From assembly GCA_001839685.1 (NCBI GenBank), contig MLAK01000860.1:1-64000 (forward strand): a DNA stretch of 64,000 bases, written 5' to 3'. The position numbers and the translations under genes were made by a program. Below the pieces are notes generated by a model, which was not told the origin of the DNA, did no database searches, and saw only the letters and a program-made list of their open reading frames with translations. This DNA comes from Tritrichomonas foetus. Lineage: Eukaryota; Parabasalia; Tritrichomonadida; Tritrichomonadidae. This document shows positions 48,633 through 58,715 of the stretch, in pieces; the stretch's first letter is position 1; the number at the start of each line of letters is the position of its first letter.

Positions 48633-49206
48633 AAATATTAATAGAAAAAAATATGAATGTTTTATTACTAAAATTATATGATTTTATTATTTTCTTCATA
48701 TTTTGAAATTTTCTGTCTATTTTTTTCAGAAAGAACTCTTTATATACCTCCGTATTATAACCAAAATTTAAGCCTAGAAATCAAATTCACATGAATTATT
48801 GACCAAACTTGGTCGAAATCATTTTCACGTTTGGTAGTAATGTAGATGTATCGTTCTTTAGTCGGCAATATAATAGTGATCATTTTTCTAAAACTTTTTT
48901 CAGAAAACAAACAATTAATGTTGTTGAGAAAAATCATTTGGGGGAAAGTGTAAGTATGGTGATATTAAATACTAAGATGTTCCTCAAAATGCCCAATGTG
49001 CATATATTTGATTAATAAAAGAAATTTTAGCGAATTTTTTGGAATTAGATCTCATTTCATTACATAAAATGATATAATTCTAGTGATGATTTTGGTATCA
49101 TTATTCTTGGTAAACTAAACAAAAATATTTTATGTTATAACAATGATTTCTGATTAATTCCTTGATGATGAAAAAAATTTGACAATTGATGTACGTTTAA
49201 AAATAA
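48633..49206. other. Intergenic region
   Basis: AT-rich spacer. Frames at 48809-49015 (plus) and 48755-48937 (minus) lack coding character. Nothing else is seen. Confidence 0.55.
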
Positions 49207-50373
49207 ATGGAAGACGAACTCTATTCGAAGCGTTTTTCTAATTTGGAATCGTCAGTGAAAAAGGCATTAAAACAGATGCAGACTGATGGTCTTGCACGTC
49301 AACTTGAACTCCATAGAACTTCCAGTATTTTTGCGCCAAAGAGATTATTGGAAGTATTGAGTGATAATATCGAAGCAAGTCGCGAAAAATTTATTCAACA
49401 GCTCCTTCATGAAATTGATAATTCTGTTTTTGAAAGAGACAAAGTCGAATTAAAAAATCAAAAATTAAAAACCCAAATATTGGCAAATTCAAAAGCAGCC
49501 AAAGAAGAAAATCAAAAATTGAAACAGCGTGGAATTAAAATATCGGAAATGATTTCAGAAATTCAACAAAAGCAGACACATCGAGAGGCAAGATTTGAAA
49601 AGGCGCTTTCAATTCGAGATAATGAAATAAGAAAATCAAATTCTTTATTTTCCAAAACCAAATCTATCTTAAGAGATCTATCTTCTGAATTGTCGGAACT
49701 GCGCTTGCAAGTTTCGATGTATTCCACCAATTCTCAAAGATCTCTGAAATCAACATGCAATAAAATTAAAGTTGAATCGAAGCATAGATTGGCTGATGTC
49801 ATTGAAAGTCAAGAAGTTAAAATGACTACGAGTATCTCATCTAAAAAAACAGAAGCAGAAACAGCCAAAAGGAAAACAGCATCTCTTCAACATGCATATA
49901 ATGGCATTATTAATTATTTAAATGAAAATGCTGCTGCTGTTTCTTTATCATCAAGAATTACGAATGTTCATGATATTGACTCAGTTGTTGCACAGATATT
50001 AGAGGCTAAAGCTGATGAATCAGTCAAATTACACTTAAAACAAGCTTCAACTCAGATTTCTTCACTCAATCAAGATAGGAAGAACTATGCAAATTCTGCA
50101 GCTAGATATGTTAATGAAATATTGAGGAAAAAAGAAAAGGAGCTTGATGCCATCATTGCTCAAGCACGCCAGAGAAGACATAAGCTGAAGGCTGATTTAG
50201 CTGCTGCACAAGAACAGATTAAAGCTTTAACAGGATCTAAAATGTCAGGTGAAGGTGATTCAATGAAAGAATTTGAAAAATCGAATACAGAACTAGAATC
50301 GGCCACACAAATGCTTGATATGACAATGAGTCAGCTTGGACTTGGTCCAGAAACTAGAAAATCAAAAGTATAA
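49207..50373 (+). CDS. Coiled-coil protein (388 aa)
   Basis: A 388-residue protein. An N-terminal ~60 residues contain a conserved-looking segment (SSIFAPKRLLEVLSDNIEAS). Long coiled coil follows at about 65-230 and 275-345, with Lys, Glu, Gln and Ala at heptad positions. The C-terminus is short (MTMSQLGLGPETRKSKV). It could be a structural protein of the flagellar or mastigont cytoskeleton, but no family is recognised. It converges with the 770-aa coiled-coil gene across about 260 bp. Confidence 0.75.
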   Translation: MEDELYSKRFSNLESSVKKALKQMQTDGLARQLELHRTSSIFAPKRLLEVLSDNIEASREKFIQQLLHEIDNSVFERDKVELKNQKLKTQILANSKAAKEENQKLKQRGIKISEMISEIQQKQTHREARFEKALSIRDNEIRKSNSLFSKTKSILRDLSSELSELRLQVSMYSTNSQRSLKSTCNKIKVESKHRLADVIESQEVKMTTSISSKKTEAETAKRKTASLQHAYNGIINYLNENAAAVSLSSRITNVHDIDSVVAQILEAKADESVKLHLKQASTQISSLNQDRKNYANSAARYVNEILRKKEKELDAIIAQARQRRHKLKADLAAAQEQIKALTGSKMSGEGDSMKEFEKSNTELESATQMLDMTMSQLGLGPETRKSKV

Positions 50374-50633
50374 TGAATCAAGTCTTTCCATATTTTTTGT
50401 ATAAAATAACTCTTTATATCAATTCAATAATTATTTTTTCTTTCATTCACCATTTTAATATTCACGCTGTAATTTTAAATTGATTATTTGATTGAACGAA
50501 CAATGTAAAGATAGGAAAGTAAAATGAAACATATACTCACATGTTTTGAAGTGGATAAGAAAAGAAAAAAGAAAGATAGAACATCAAAATGGAAAAAATT
50601 AATTTTAATGAATTACAAACAATTTTTAAAGAT

Positions 50634-52946
50634 CTAAAATGGAGTTTCAATTCCCAGTTTTTCAAGATTAGAAAGAGAATCATCAAGTAAATTTTGAAGA
50701 ACTTGATTTTGTTTTTCTGCAAGTTCATTTGATTCGTTAAACGCGCTTTCAATATCGAAAGAAGGATCTTCATTTTTCTTCCCAATAATTTGGTATTGTA
50801 CTGTCAACGATTGCAATTTTGATTGAATTTCGATTGATTTCTTTTTAATTTCGGAAATCCACTCAATTAATTGCTGGTTCCCAGTTGTAACTTCATTTAT
50901 TTCATTTTGGAATAATGCGACTTCACTTCTTGCTTCATCAGCATTAATGCTATTGATTTTTTCATTAATTTCTCGGAATTTTGCCAAAATTTGATGAATT
51001 TCTTCCTCTGCTTCTTCGAATGACATTTTTTGACCATTATAAATTACAAACTCTTCATCTGTTGATGATGCTATATTATATTGATTAGTAATATTATTAT
51101 AAGTATTTTTTACTTCTTCTAATTGAGTCCGAATTTCATCGATATCGCTTTTTGTGTCACTTCTTAATGCCATTAAAGAATTTTCAGTTTTCTTTCTCAA
51201 ACGAGCAGCCGATTCAGTTTGTTGTTTTTGTTGCTGTTCTAAAAGTTCTTGTTTCTTTGAACGATACAATTCTTTAACTTTGTCAAGTTGTGATTGTAAA
51301 CCGATTTCTGAATTTTTCTGCAATTTTGAATTATATTTTTCGTAAAGAGCTTTATTGTGTGAATTTTTGAGTTTATTAAGTTCATTAGTAACTGAAATTA
51401 ATCGTTCATTTAATTCCTCGTTGGCGCTCAGAACTTGTGCAAATTCGCTTTTTATAATATTATCACCGCCTTTGATATCAAAGGTACGGGTACTTGCCTT
51501 TTGAACAATTTTATTGATTTGTATACAACGGATTCGCATATCGAAAATCTGTTGATAAAGTTCATATTGAGTTTTTCTGAGTGTGGAATTTTTCTCATAA
51601 TTATTGATTAAAGATTGATCAATTTGACCTATCAATCTATCATTCAAAGCCTGAAGTCTTATTTTTTCTTTTTCAGCTTCTCGAATGTCTGAGCGAAGAC
51701 AAGAAAGTGGATTAACACTTGAACAAGAATGTGTATTTCGTTCTAATTTTTGTGACATTAAAATTTTTGTTTTTTGATTCAGATGACTAATTTTCTGCTT
51801 CAAGTCACGAAGCTCTTCTTCTTCCTTTTTCTTCTTAATTAAAAGGTCATTTTGTTTAGCCACTTTTCTTTTTTGTACTTCATCAATTTGCTTTTGTAAA
51901 AGCTCATTTTCCTTCATAAGATTCAAAACTTCTTCGTCTTCATATTCAATTTCACTCTTTAAATGGCTTTCAATTAAGTTTTCATTTATATTGGATTTTT
52001 CTACATTAGAAGTTGGATTTTCTTCTTCCATTTCTTTCAAACTTTTATGTTTAAGTAATGGTTCAATAATTTCTACTATCTCCTCTTCATTTTCATCAAT
52101 TTCATCATTAATACCAATTTTCGGAATTTTAGTGATTTTTTTATCACTTTCTTTAGTTTTTAATGATGAGCCTTTATTTGAAGCTGAAGTTAAAACTTCA
52201 TAGGGTATTAGCGATTCAAAAGTTTGATTATCAATGTCAATTGATGCTTGAATATTGTCAAAACAGTATTTTATATCTTTGACATTTTTCATTTGTGAAA
52301 TAATTTGAGAGATTGTTGATGTTAATTGGAACTTCACGGCATTTTGTTTATAATCGGCATCATCACTTGATACAAAACTTTGAAGGCCACGCAATTCATT
52401 TGATAAAGCATTGAGATTATCATCTCGGCCTTGTGTCAAACATTCTTGAATTCGCAAAACTATGCCATGGGTCTCTTCATGAACATTTTCTATATTAATA
52501 ACCCCTGATATTTCATCAAGTGCTGTTAATTTTTTATTTAATAATGTTTGAACATTTGTTAGCTGATATTGTAATTCTTGAAGAATTATATTTTGAAATT
52601 CGCTCCATTTGGTCCAAAATTGTTTTGCAGCTACTTTTGATTTCGAGCGAGTTAAAACAAACTTTGATCCGATCGTTTTAAGAGTTTTTATAATATCCAT
52701 TAATGTTTTCTTCACATGAGGTGAAATGAAGCGTCGTATTTGTATTTCAGTAAGATAGAAATCGCATGGTCCTTCTATATCGGTACAACTTTGTCGAGAA
52801 AGTGTAGATTTCGGGTTTGTAAAATCTGCGTTTTTTTCGCTTATCGAACTTGGTGTAGATTTAGATCTTGTTGTTGGGTTTGATGCCTTAGATGCCTTCA
52901 GAAAAGGGGTTCGTGGAGAATTTAATCGATTTCTTGCATTTGACAT
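50634..52946 (-). CDS. Coiled-coil protein (770 aa)
   Basis: Not recognised by family. Residues 1-50 are basic and Ser/Thr/Pro-rich (RLNSPRTPFLKASK) and probably disordered, with SP/TP phosphorylation-type sites. A helical region follows to about 250, then an acidic linker (EIDENEEEIVEIIEPLL). Extended coiled coil runs from about 330 to 760, including KKEEEELRDLKQKISHLNQK and LLEQQQKQQTESAARLRKKT. An initiator-like TCATT lies 7 bases before the ATG. Probably a cytoskeletal or spindle-associated scaffold. Confidence 0.75.
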   Translation of the reverse strand: MSNARNRLNSPRTPFLKASKASNPTTRSKSTPSSISEKNADFTNPKSTLSRQSCTDIEGPCDFYLTEIQIRRFISPHVKKTLMDIIKTLKTIGSKFVLTRSKSKVAAKQFWTKWSEFQNIILQELQYQLTNVQTLLNKKLTALDEISGVINIENVHEETHGIVLRIQECLTQGRDDNLNALSNELRGLQSFVSSDDADYKQNAVKFQLTSTISQIISQMKNVKDIKYCFDNIQASIDIDNQTFESLIPYEVLTSASNKGSSLKTKESDKKITKIPKIGINDEIDENEEEIVEIIEPLLKHKSLKEMEEENPTSNVEKSNINENLIESHLKSEIEYEDEEVLNLMKENELLQKQIDEVQKRKVAKQNDLLIKKKKEEEELRDLKQKISHLNQKTKILMSQKLERNTHSCSSVNPLSCLRSDIREAEKEKIRLQALNDRLIGQIDQSLINNYEKNSTLRKTQYELYQQIFDMRIRCIQINKIVQKASTRTFDIKGGDNIIKSEFAQVLSANEELNERLISVTNELNKLKNSHNKALYEKYNSKLQKNSEIGLQSQLDKVKELYRSKKQELLEQQQKQQTESAARLRKKTENSLMALRSDTKSDIDEIRTQLEEVKNTYNNITNQYNIASSTDEEFVIYNGQKMSFEEAEEEIHQILAKFREINEKINSINADEARSEVALFQNEINEVTTGNQQLIEWISEIKKKSIEIQSKLQSLTVQYQIIGKKNEDPSFDIESAFNESNELAEKQNQVLQNLLDDSLSNLEKLGIETPF

Positions 52947-52950
52947 AATT

Positions 52951-52955
52951 AATGA
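52951..52955 (-). promoter_or_regulatory. Initiator-like TCATT before the 770-aa gene
   Basis: On the minus strand ATATCATTAATTATG places the putative +1 A (52953) seven bases before the start codon. Confidence 0.4.
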
Positions 52956-53165
52956 TATAATTCACCATAACCGAAAAACTAAAAATCATCATTGACTTTT
53001 TCCATGTTTATCTGATTTGTAATTCTATAGCAGAAGACATGTACGTTGAAATTTTTTTTCTGAAAAAGTAAAAACCGCAGTTTTTTTGTTTACTTATTCA
53101 TCTTTATATATACAATTATNTTGAGGCAAAATTTCATCTGANGTGTCCCGCCTGAAAAAGTTAAA

Positions 53166-53905
53166 TTTACTAGATTTTTATTCATTAAACGTCTTTCATG
53201 AGACGAAAAATTGTCTTTCCTGGTTCAGCATTAACTGTTGAAATCCTCCTGGTCATTGAATCAACTAAGCCATTAATGGTGCTCCAGCTTAATTTATCCC
53301 AGATTCGCTGAATAACGCGCTTGATGACTTCGCTGACGACTCAGCATCTGATTATTAATGTTTTTTCTATCAATCCATATCCACTTTTTATGTCGTCCTA
53401 AAACAAACCATNACTCATCTGTGAATACCACATTTCGCCAATTGGTTTGAGCGGCTTTGTGCAGTTGCGTCCATGCTCTCCTCTTTTCTGTAGCTGCTTG
53501 AGTCTGGAGGACTGATCTGATAGGAGGTCTATAATTTAATAGAAGCTCATTCATGGCCCGGTTAACTGTTCGCCCGCTACCCTTAAGTTCAAATGACCTA
53601 AAAAGTAAATCTGCTAATTCTTCCTCGCTAATTGCCGGATTTTCGAGTGTTTTCGCGTGAATAAATATTGCATGCCCTTCTTTAATTTTTTTTCGTATAT
53701 TCGTGCAGTTGGATTTTCATTTCGCAAAGAATTGCTGATTGTGTTATATGATAATCCTGTAATTACGGCAGTCATAGGGATAGAATTGTTGCTTTCCACG
53801 ATTGAACGAATTAAAGCATACCTTTCCGCGAGTGGAAGCTTTAAAATCGCCTTTTGGATCGACTTTTTATGGGCCGAAAAAATACATAAATATAGGCTAA
53901 AATAG
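53166..53905 (-). pseudogene. Broken Tc1/mariner-like transposase
   Basis: Read on the minus strand from about 53905, an N-terminal helix-turn-helix part (YALIRSIVESNNSIPMTAV, then TGLSYNTISNSLRNE) runs to a stop near 53617. After a frame change near 53670 the protein continues through SEEELADLLFRSFELKGSGR to VVFTDE.WFVLG, the first catalytic Asp block of the DDE domain. It then jumps directly to a C-terminal block (RIWDKLSWSTINGLVDSM) in another frame, ending at a TAA at 53187-53189. The segment with the second and third acids is missing, so an internal deletion of about 80 residues is inferred. An N falls inside the catalytic block at 53412. Inverted terminal repeats are not clear. Inactive fossil. 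Confidence 0.85.
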
Positions 53906-54107
53906 GAAAGGTCAATTTTTTTTAACCGCCGTGTCTTCTGCTAATATATATTGTATACCATATAAATATGGAAAAAGCTGATGTATAAAAGTATGGATGC
54001 AATTTTGAGAATTACCATTTGAAAAGTGAAAATACGATAAGTTTTCAATATCTACACATTGCTCAACTTTTTCTGACCAATTCAAAAAATTCGTTAGTGA
54101 CAATCAA

Positions 54108-55514
54108 ATGACTTGGGCACAAAGCTCTGGTCGAAATTTTAATTTTTCGCAAAGCTCAACACCAGCACGAGTGAGTCCCTGCTCATATACGATAGAAAGC
54201 GCGCCACCAGCCAAACCCAAAAAAAAACGAGATAATAAATCTTTTCGTCCAAGAGAAACCCTTCCACCGCCAGATTTCATCACACCAGGTCCAGGTTCCT
54301 ATGATGATTCGAAAACTTTTATAACATCAACATCAAGACCAGAGAGCTCATTTTTTTTATCAAGATCAATACGGAATACGTATTTTTCGAATTCGCAAGG
54401 AAAAGCAATTCCATCATCAGCAGACCATGGTAGAATTACTGAATGGGGACAAAGAAAGCCAATAACTCAACTGCCGCATCATCCAAAAAAATATAAAAGG
54501 GAAATAAAAAAAGAGCAGACATGCAATTATCTAGATGATCAAGGAAGAATGATATATGTAAAAGAAGAAAAGCATGATCCAGAAGACATTGGTCCAGGCT
54601 CCTATGACCAAGATGTTTATTCAAATTCACGAGCATGTATCATGTGTGTAAATCCAAGGTCAACTGGTGAAAATTGGGCTAGGAAAACTGATGCGCCTTC
54701 TCCTGATACTTATGTAGTCGAATATTCTGATTCACGCTTGCCTGTATCAATTAAAGGTGCCTATGATTCTAAAAATAAAAGTTATGTGATTGATGCACTT
54801 ACAAATCCGCCCAAAGACAAAATCGTCAAAAGGCCTAATTCTGTTTTTCTCTCAAGAGTACCGCGAGATATTTTTGAAGCACCAAAAGATAAAATCCCTG
54901 GACCAGATGAACATAGTCAACTTGACTATGGTAAGAAAAAACCGCATATTTACAAAGGCCTCGCATTTGGTAGTAAAGCTGTCCGAACTGACCGGCCCAA
55001 TATTACACCTGGTCCAGCTGACTATCATATTCAATCGCCAAAGAGACAGTCGACAATGACTTCACAATTTGTAAGTCGGTCTCAAAAGAAGCCACTATTG
55101 GAATCAACTCCTGAAAATGTCGGTCCCGGTTCCTACAATTTACGACGTGAACAAAAAATCAAACCACAACAGTCTCCGGCTTTCATTGATGGAATTAAAA
55201 GAGAAGGAAATGATGATAATGGAAATCCATCACCTGATGCATATACGCTTCGGTATAAAAAAGATATTGATGCTACATTTATTAATACAAGGTATCCTAA
55301 AAAAGGTGATTGGATTTATGAATCAATGTCTGAAGCACCATCGCCAGAAAAGTATAATGTTGAAAGAAGTCTTGGTGGTCCATCGTATGCATTTCCCAAA
55401 ACTAAAGAAAATAAAACTAGGAAAAAGGATCCAATTGGTCCAGGAACTTATGAAACTAATACATCTTCTGTTATTCACCGTTCATATAATTCAGCTGTTC
55501 CTAAATATGGCTGA
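54108..55514 (+). CDS. SHIPPO-repeat (STPGR) protein, ODF3-like
   Basis: A 468-residue protein with about nine Pro-Gly-Pro repeats: ITPGPGSYDD, IGPGSYDQD, APSPDTYVVEY, IPGPDEHSQL, ITPGPADYHI, VGPGSYNLRR, NPSPDAYTLRY, APSPEKYNVE and IGPGTYETNT. This is the SHIPPO/STPGR family found in sperm-tail ODF3 and ciliary or cytoskeletal microtubule-binding proteins. Members line or stabilise axonemal and other microtubules, so a flagellar or axostylar role is likely. The sequence between repeats is basic and polar, without membrane helices. It lies between the mariner remnant and the second pogo-like element. Confidence 0.9.
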   Translation: MTWAQSSGRNFNFSQSSTPARVSPCSYTIESAPPAKPKKKRDNKSFRPRETLPPPDFITPGPGSYDDSKTFITSTSRPESSFFLSRSIRNTYFSNSQGKAIPSSADHGRITEWGQRKPITQLPHHPKKYKREIKKEQTCNYLDDQGRMIYVKEEKHDPEDIGPGSYDQDVYSNSRACIMCVNPRSTGENWARKTDAPSPDTYVVEYSDSRLPVSIKGAYDSKNKSYVIDALTNPPKDKIVKRPNSVFLSRVPRDIFEAPKDKIPGPDEHSQLDYGKKKPHIYKGLAFGSKAVRTDRPNITPGPADYHIQSPKRQSTMTSQFVSRSQKKPLLESTPENVGPGSYNLRREQKIKPQQSPAFIDGIKREGNDDNGNPSPDAYTLRYKKDIDATFINTRYPKKGDWIYESMSEAPSPEKYNVERSLGGPSYAFPKTKENKTRKKDPIGPGTYETNTSSVIHRSYNSAVPKYG

Positions 55515-55649
55515 ATTATTCTATTTGTTTGTTAATAAAAAGTTTATATTTCGTAAAACTTTCAAGCATTGATTTTAATTGAGTGAATTATATAATGCTC
55601 TTTTAATGAATTTTAAAATGTTTTATTGCAGGAAAACTACATTAAAATA

Positions 55650-55687
55650 CAGTCAAACTACCTTATTTTCACCTCGTTTGTCAGATT
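55650..55687. repeat. Left 38-bp terminal inverted repeat
   Basis: This complements 58509-58546 with a single mismatch at the 11th base (A versus T). It starts CAGTCAAAC. Confidence 0.92.
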
Positions 55688-56416
55688 TCATTCAAATTTT
55701 TGTGAGAAAAACGTTTATTAAAACTTTTTCTAACTTTTTTTCATTCAAAATTTGTGCTTTTAGACTCATAGAGTCTTCAAGAAATATTATAAAGTAAAAA
55801 TTTACATTTGTTTATCGAATTGAATCTTTATGACAACCAATAAAACAATAATTAATTTTTGGAAAAATTACATCATTATTTAATGAGGGGTTTCCCAATC
55901 AATGATTGAAAATAATTAACATCGACTTTAACATCATAACAACCATCATGCTGAGCAAATAAATATTAATATGAAATTCACAAATGTGATGTTTTAACCT
56001 GAAAATGTCATTTCTTAATTCATTACAACTTTTCTCGCCTTGCTTATTCGAGTATGAAAATAAGCAAAATTTATTGAATACCGTTTGAAGTTTTTCAAGA
56101 CATAAAAAAAATCAAAAAAATAATTTTCGAAATTTTATGTGATTTTGAAAATTTCAAAAAAGACTTCAATTTTTATATTATAATAACAATTCATGATACT
56201 AAATATTAATTTATTGTTGATTTATTATAAATCTCATCAGATAGGAAAAAACGTAAATATGACTCTTGAATACAAATTATTAAACGTTCATCATTATCCA
56301 CAAAATTGAAAGAAATTAATTAGATATTTTTAGTCAATAAACTTTTTGAATGCAATTTCTATTCAAATAAGATTTTGACTGTATTCAATTTTATTTTAAA
56401 AGTTGGAGTCTTTTGA

Positions 56417-56439
56417 TTTTTTTTTTTTTTTTTTTTTTN
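56417..56439. repeat. Poly-T tract ending in an N
   Basis: 22 T bases followed by an ambiguous base at 56439. It lies inside the second pogo-like element, downstream of its transposase stop codon. The N probably reflects difficulty sequencing the homopolymer. Confidence 0.85.
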
Positions 56440-56502
56440 CAATGCATCATGAAAATAATTATAATAAGTTATAATAAATAATGGTTGATAAGTTTTTTTA
56501 AT

Positions 56503-58425
56503 TTAATTATACTTTTTAATAAATTTTTTCCATTGAATAGTGAAACAATCATCTTCCAATTCATTAGTTGCTTCATCTAATTCATACTGGAATTTAATAT
56601 CACAGTCATCAAAAATATAATGACAGTTTTCTTCTTCGTAATTTTCTTCTTCTTCATCAAAAAATGAAATGTTGAACTCTTTCAGGTAACTTTGAAGATT
56701 TGGTATTTTTTCCCAGGATTTCTTGATTGTAATTTGCGGAATTTCATTCCAAGCTTCAATGAAAAGCTTACAAGCATCATTATATTCTATTCTATTATTT
56801 TTTTTCCAATAAATTCGAAATTTTTTTCGTAAAATAGCCTTCAAAATTCCATATACAGCAATGTCCAAAGGCTGATAAATATGAGTGCCATTTCCAGGTA
56901 CGAATATTAATACAATATTCATACTTTTAGCTTTGTTCATAACTTTTTCTGTTCGATGAGCCTTATAAACATCAAGAACAAGACAAAATGGGGGATGAAT
57001 CATTTCACTTAAAAAGTCTAAAAACTCTAACATGATATCCTCAGTGACCCAACCATTAAGCGAATGGTTGTGAAAGTAAACCAAACCTTCATCATGTAAT
57101 TTTAGATTTTTATTTTCTGCTCTTTGAGTTTTTCCTTTATTTATAATATAGGGAGGATATTTGTTTCTTTCTGAATCAATAATCCCTATGCTTGTGAAAC
57201 TTTGTTTTTGTGTTGGAATATTGACAGAATGTGATTTTCCTTTAATTGAAAGCATACGAAATGGTTCATTAACATAGTTTACACAAGTTTCATCTATATT
57301 GATAATTTTATTGGTTGGAAATTGATGGAAAGCTTCAACTAAACTAATAACATAGTTCTGCGAATAAATTTCATCAATAATTCCTTCTTTACTTGTTTTA
57401 GTCTTGGTGAAACAGAAATTGTATCTTTGTAAAAAGCTATGAATCCATTTATAAGAACCATGAAATCGGATTTCAATGAGTGAATCAACTTCCTGATCAC
57501 TCATTGAATCTATCAAATCTTTTAATTGCTTTTTTTCTTCTTCTGTTGTCAAATTCAATGATTTAATTTTCTCAAGATACAATCGATCTCTTTCTGTTTT
57601 TAAAAAGTGGGTCATTGCTATGTCTTTGATATCGTCGATATCTAAACAACAATCCATTTTTTCCACAATACTTTTGAAGATCTGTTGTTCATCTGCATTT
57701 GAAAATATTCGATGTCTTCCTCCCTTTTTATTAATCAAAAAACTGGCTATCGTTTTTTTCTTCGACAAAATTTGGTAGCGCCATGATTTTAATGTATTAA
57801 TGTTAATGAGAGTTTCATTACTAATCTTTTGAAGTTCCCCATACTCCAATTTTTCTTTAGACGAAAGTTTTTGCAAAATCTTTTTGCCTTCCAAAAAGTT
57901 AAAATTTAGTGTTGATTTGATAAAATTATTTTTTTTTAGGTTTAGTGTATATTTTTTTGGTTTATTTTTGACATTAAATGGAATGTTTAATACGGCAATT
58001 CTATTAATTGGCTTCTTTACTTCACTGATTAGGTTTATATTCAAATTAATATTTTCATTAGAATTATTAATCGATACGTCATTAAAATTATTAATATGTT
58101 TGTCAATAGATTCGTGGTTAGATTTATTAATAGAGTTGTCAACAGAGTTGTCAGCAGAATTGTCAACAGAATTGTCAAAATTATCTGTGATATTTCTTAC
58201 TTCTGGAAGTATTAGTTTGGCTTGTCGCGTATTAGCCTTAGTAAATTGTGATGCAACAGTTTGGCAAGCAACATCATTCGTTGGGTTTGATAATAATTTA
58301 CGAAAATTATTGATGCGTTTTCGTCGAGGTTTGGATGGACATTGTGGGTTAAAGTATGGTATGATATTATTTTTTTCTGGTTGAACTAATTCGGTGAATG
58401 AGAAAAGTCGACTAAGAAAACTCAT
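56503..58425 (-). CDS. Pogo-like DDE transposase (640 aa)
   Basis: A 640-residue uninterrupted frame. The N-terminal ~180 residues are Asn/Ser-rich with a repeat of DNSVDNSADNSVDNS type. Helix-turn-helix DNA-binding segments follow at about 195-240 (LQKISNETLININTLKSWRY) and 240-350. The DDE_1 core has D378 (IINIDETCVNY), D485 (CLVLDVYKAHR) and D521 (THIYQPLDIAVYG), with 35 residues between the last two. The C-terminus is acidic (DEEEENYEEENCHYIFDD). All three acids are present and both TIRs are intact, so the element may be functional. It is clearly different from the transposase at 15307, sharing only the family-level motifs. Confidence 0.92.
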   Translation of the reverse strand: MSFLSRLFSFTELVQPEKNNIIPYFNPQCPSKPRRKRINNFRKLLSNPTNDVACQTVASQFTKANTRQAKLILPEVRNITDNFDNSVDNSADNSVDNSINKSNHESIDKHINNFNDVSINNSNENINLNINLISEVKKPINRIAVLNIPFNVKNKPKKYTLNLKKNNFIKSTLNFNFLEGKKILQKLSSKEKLEYGELQKISNETLININTLKSWRYQILSKKKTIASFLINKKGGRHRIFSNADEQQIFKSIVEKMDCCLDIDDIKDIAMTHFLKTERDRLYLEKIKSLNLTTEEEKKQLKDLIDSMSDQEVDSLIEIRFHGSYKWIHSFLQRYNFCFTKTKTSKEGIIDEIYSQNYVISLVEAFHQFPTNKIINIDETCVNYVNEPFRMLSIKGKSHSVNIPTQKQSFTSIGIIDSERNKYPPYIINKGKTQRAENKNLKLHDEGLVYFHNHSLNGWVTEDIMLEFLDFLSEMIHPPFCLVLDVYKAHRTEKVMNKAKSMNIVLIFVPGNGTHIYQPLDIAVYGILKAILRKKFRIYWKKNNRIEYNDACKLFIEAWNEIPQITIKKSWEKIPNLQSYLKEFNISFFDEEEENYEEENCHYIFDDCDIKFQYELDEATNELEDDCFTIQWKKFIKKYN

Positions 58426-58508
58426 TTATGATAGAAATTTTTTATGACCATAAATTTTCAATGATGGGCAAAATTTGACCTTTAATAATGTCAGATTTGA
58501 CATATACG

Positions 58509-58546
58509 AATCTGACAAACGAGGTGAAAATAAGGAAGTTTGACTG
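58509..58546. repeat. Right 38-bp terminal inverted repeat
   Basis: This complements 55650-55687 (37 of 38 bases) and is followed by the TA target duplication at 58547-58548. Confidence 0.92.
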
Positions 58547-58715
58547 TATAATAAGATCAAGTTAAATATGATTTTGATTCAACAATGATTGTATTTTTAG
58601 GAACAATCAAAAATAATATAGGATTGGAACAAATAAAATTTAATATTTGAGGAAAATATTATCTAACATGATATGTTTACTCTACATAATGTGATTTAAA
58701 AGTATTTTATAACAT

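Larger units (their letters stand above)
55650..58546. mobile_element. Second pogo-like DNA transposon (2.9 kb)
   Basis: The element begins CAGTCAAACTACC and ends with the complement. It is flanked by TA on both sides (55648-55649 and 58547-58548), as expected for pogo/Tigger target duplication. The 38-bp terminal inverted repeats differ at one position. It carries one minus-strand transposase. A further GTCAGATT copy lies just inside the right end near 58490. The non-coding interior at 55688-56502 is AT-rich and includes a poly-T run with an N. Confidence 0.92.

Noticed and set aside
48809..49015. 68-codon plus-strand frame in the intergenic region
   Set aside because: It has no recognisable coding features, and nearby frames on both strands are equally open.
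53100..53960. Terminal inverted repeats for the mariner remnant
   Set aside because: GTGTCCCGCC near 53144 was compared with sequence near 53930 on the opposite strand. The match was too weak to call.
55579..55797. 72-codon plus-strand frame across the left end of the second pogo element
   Set aside because: It starts at a TTG and crosses the TIR boundary, so it is a chance frame.
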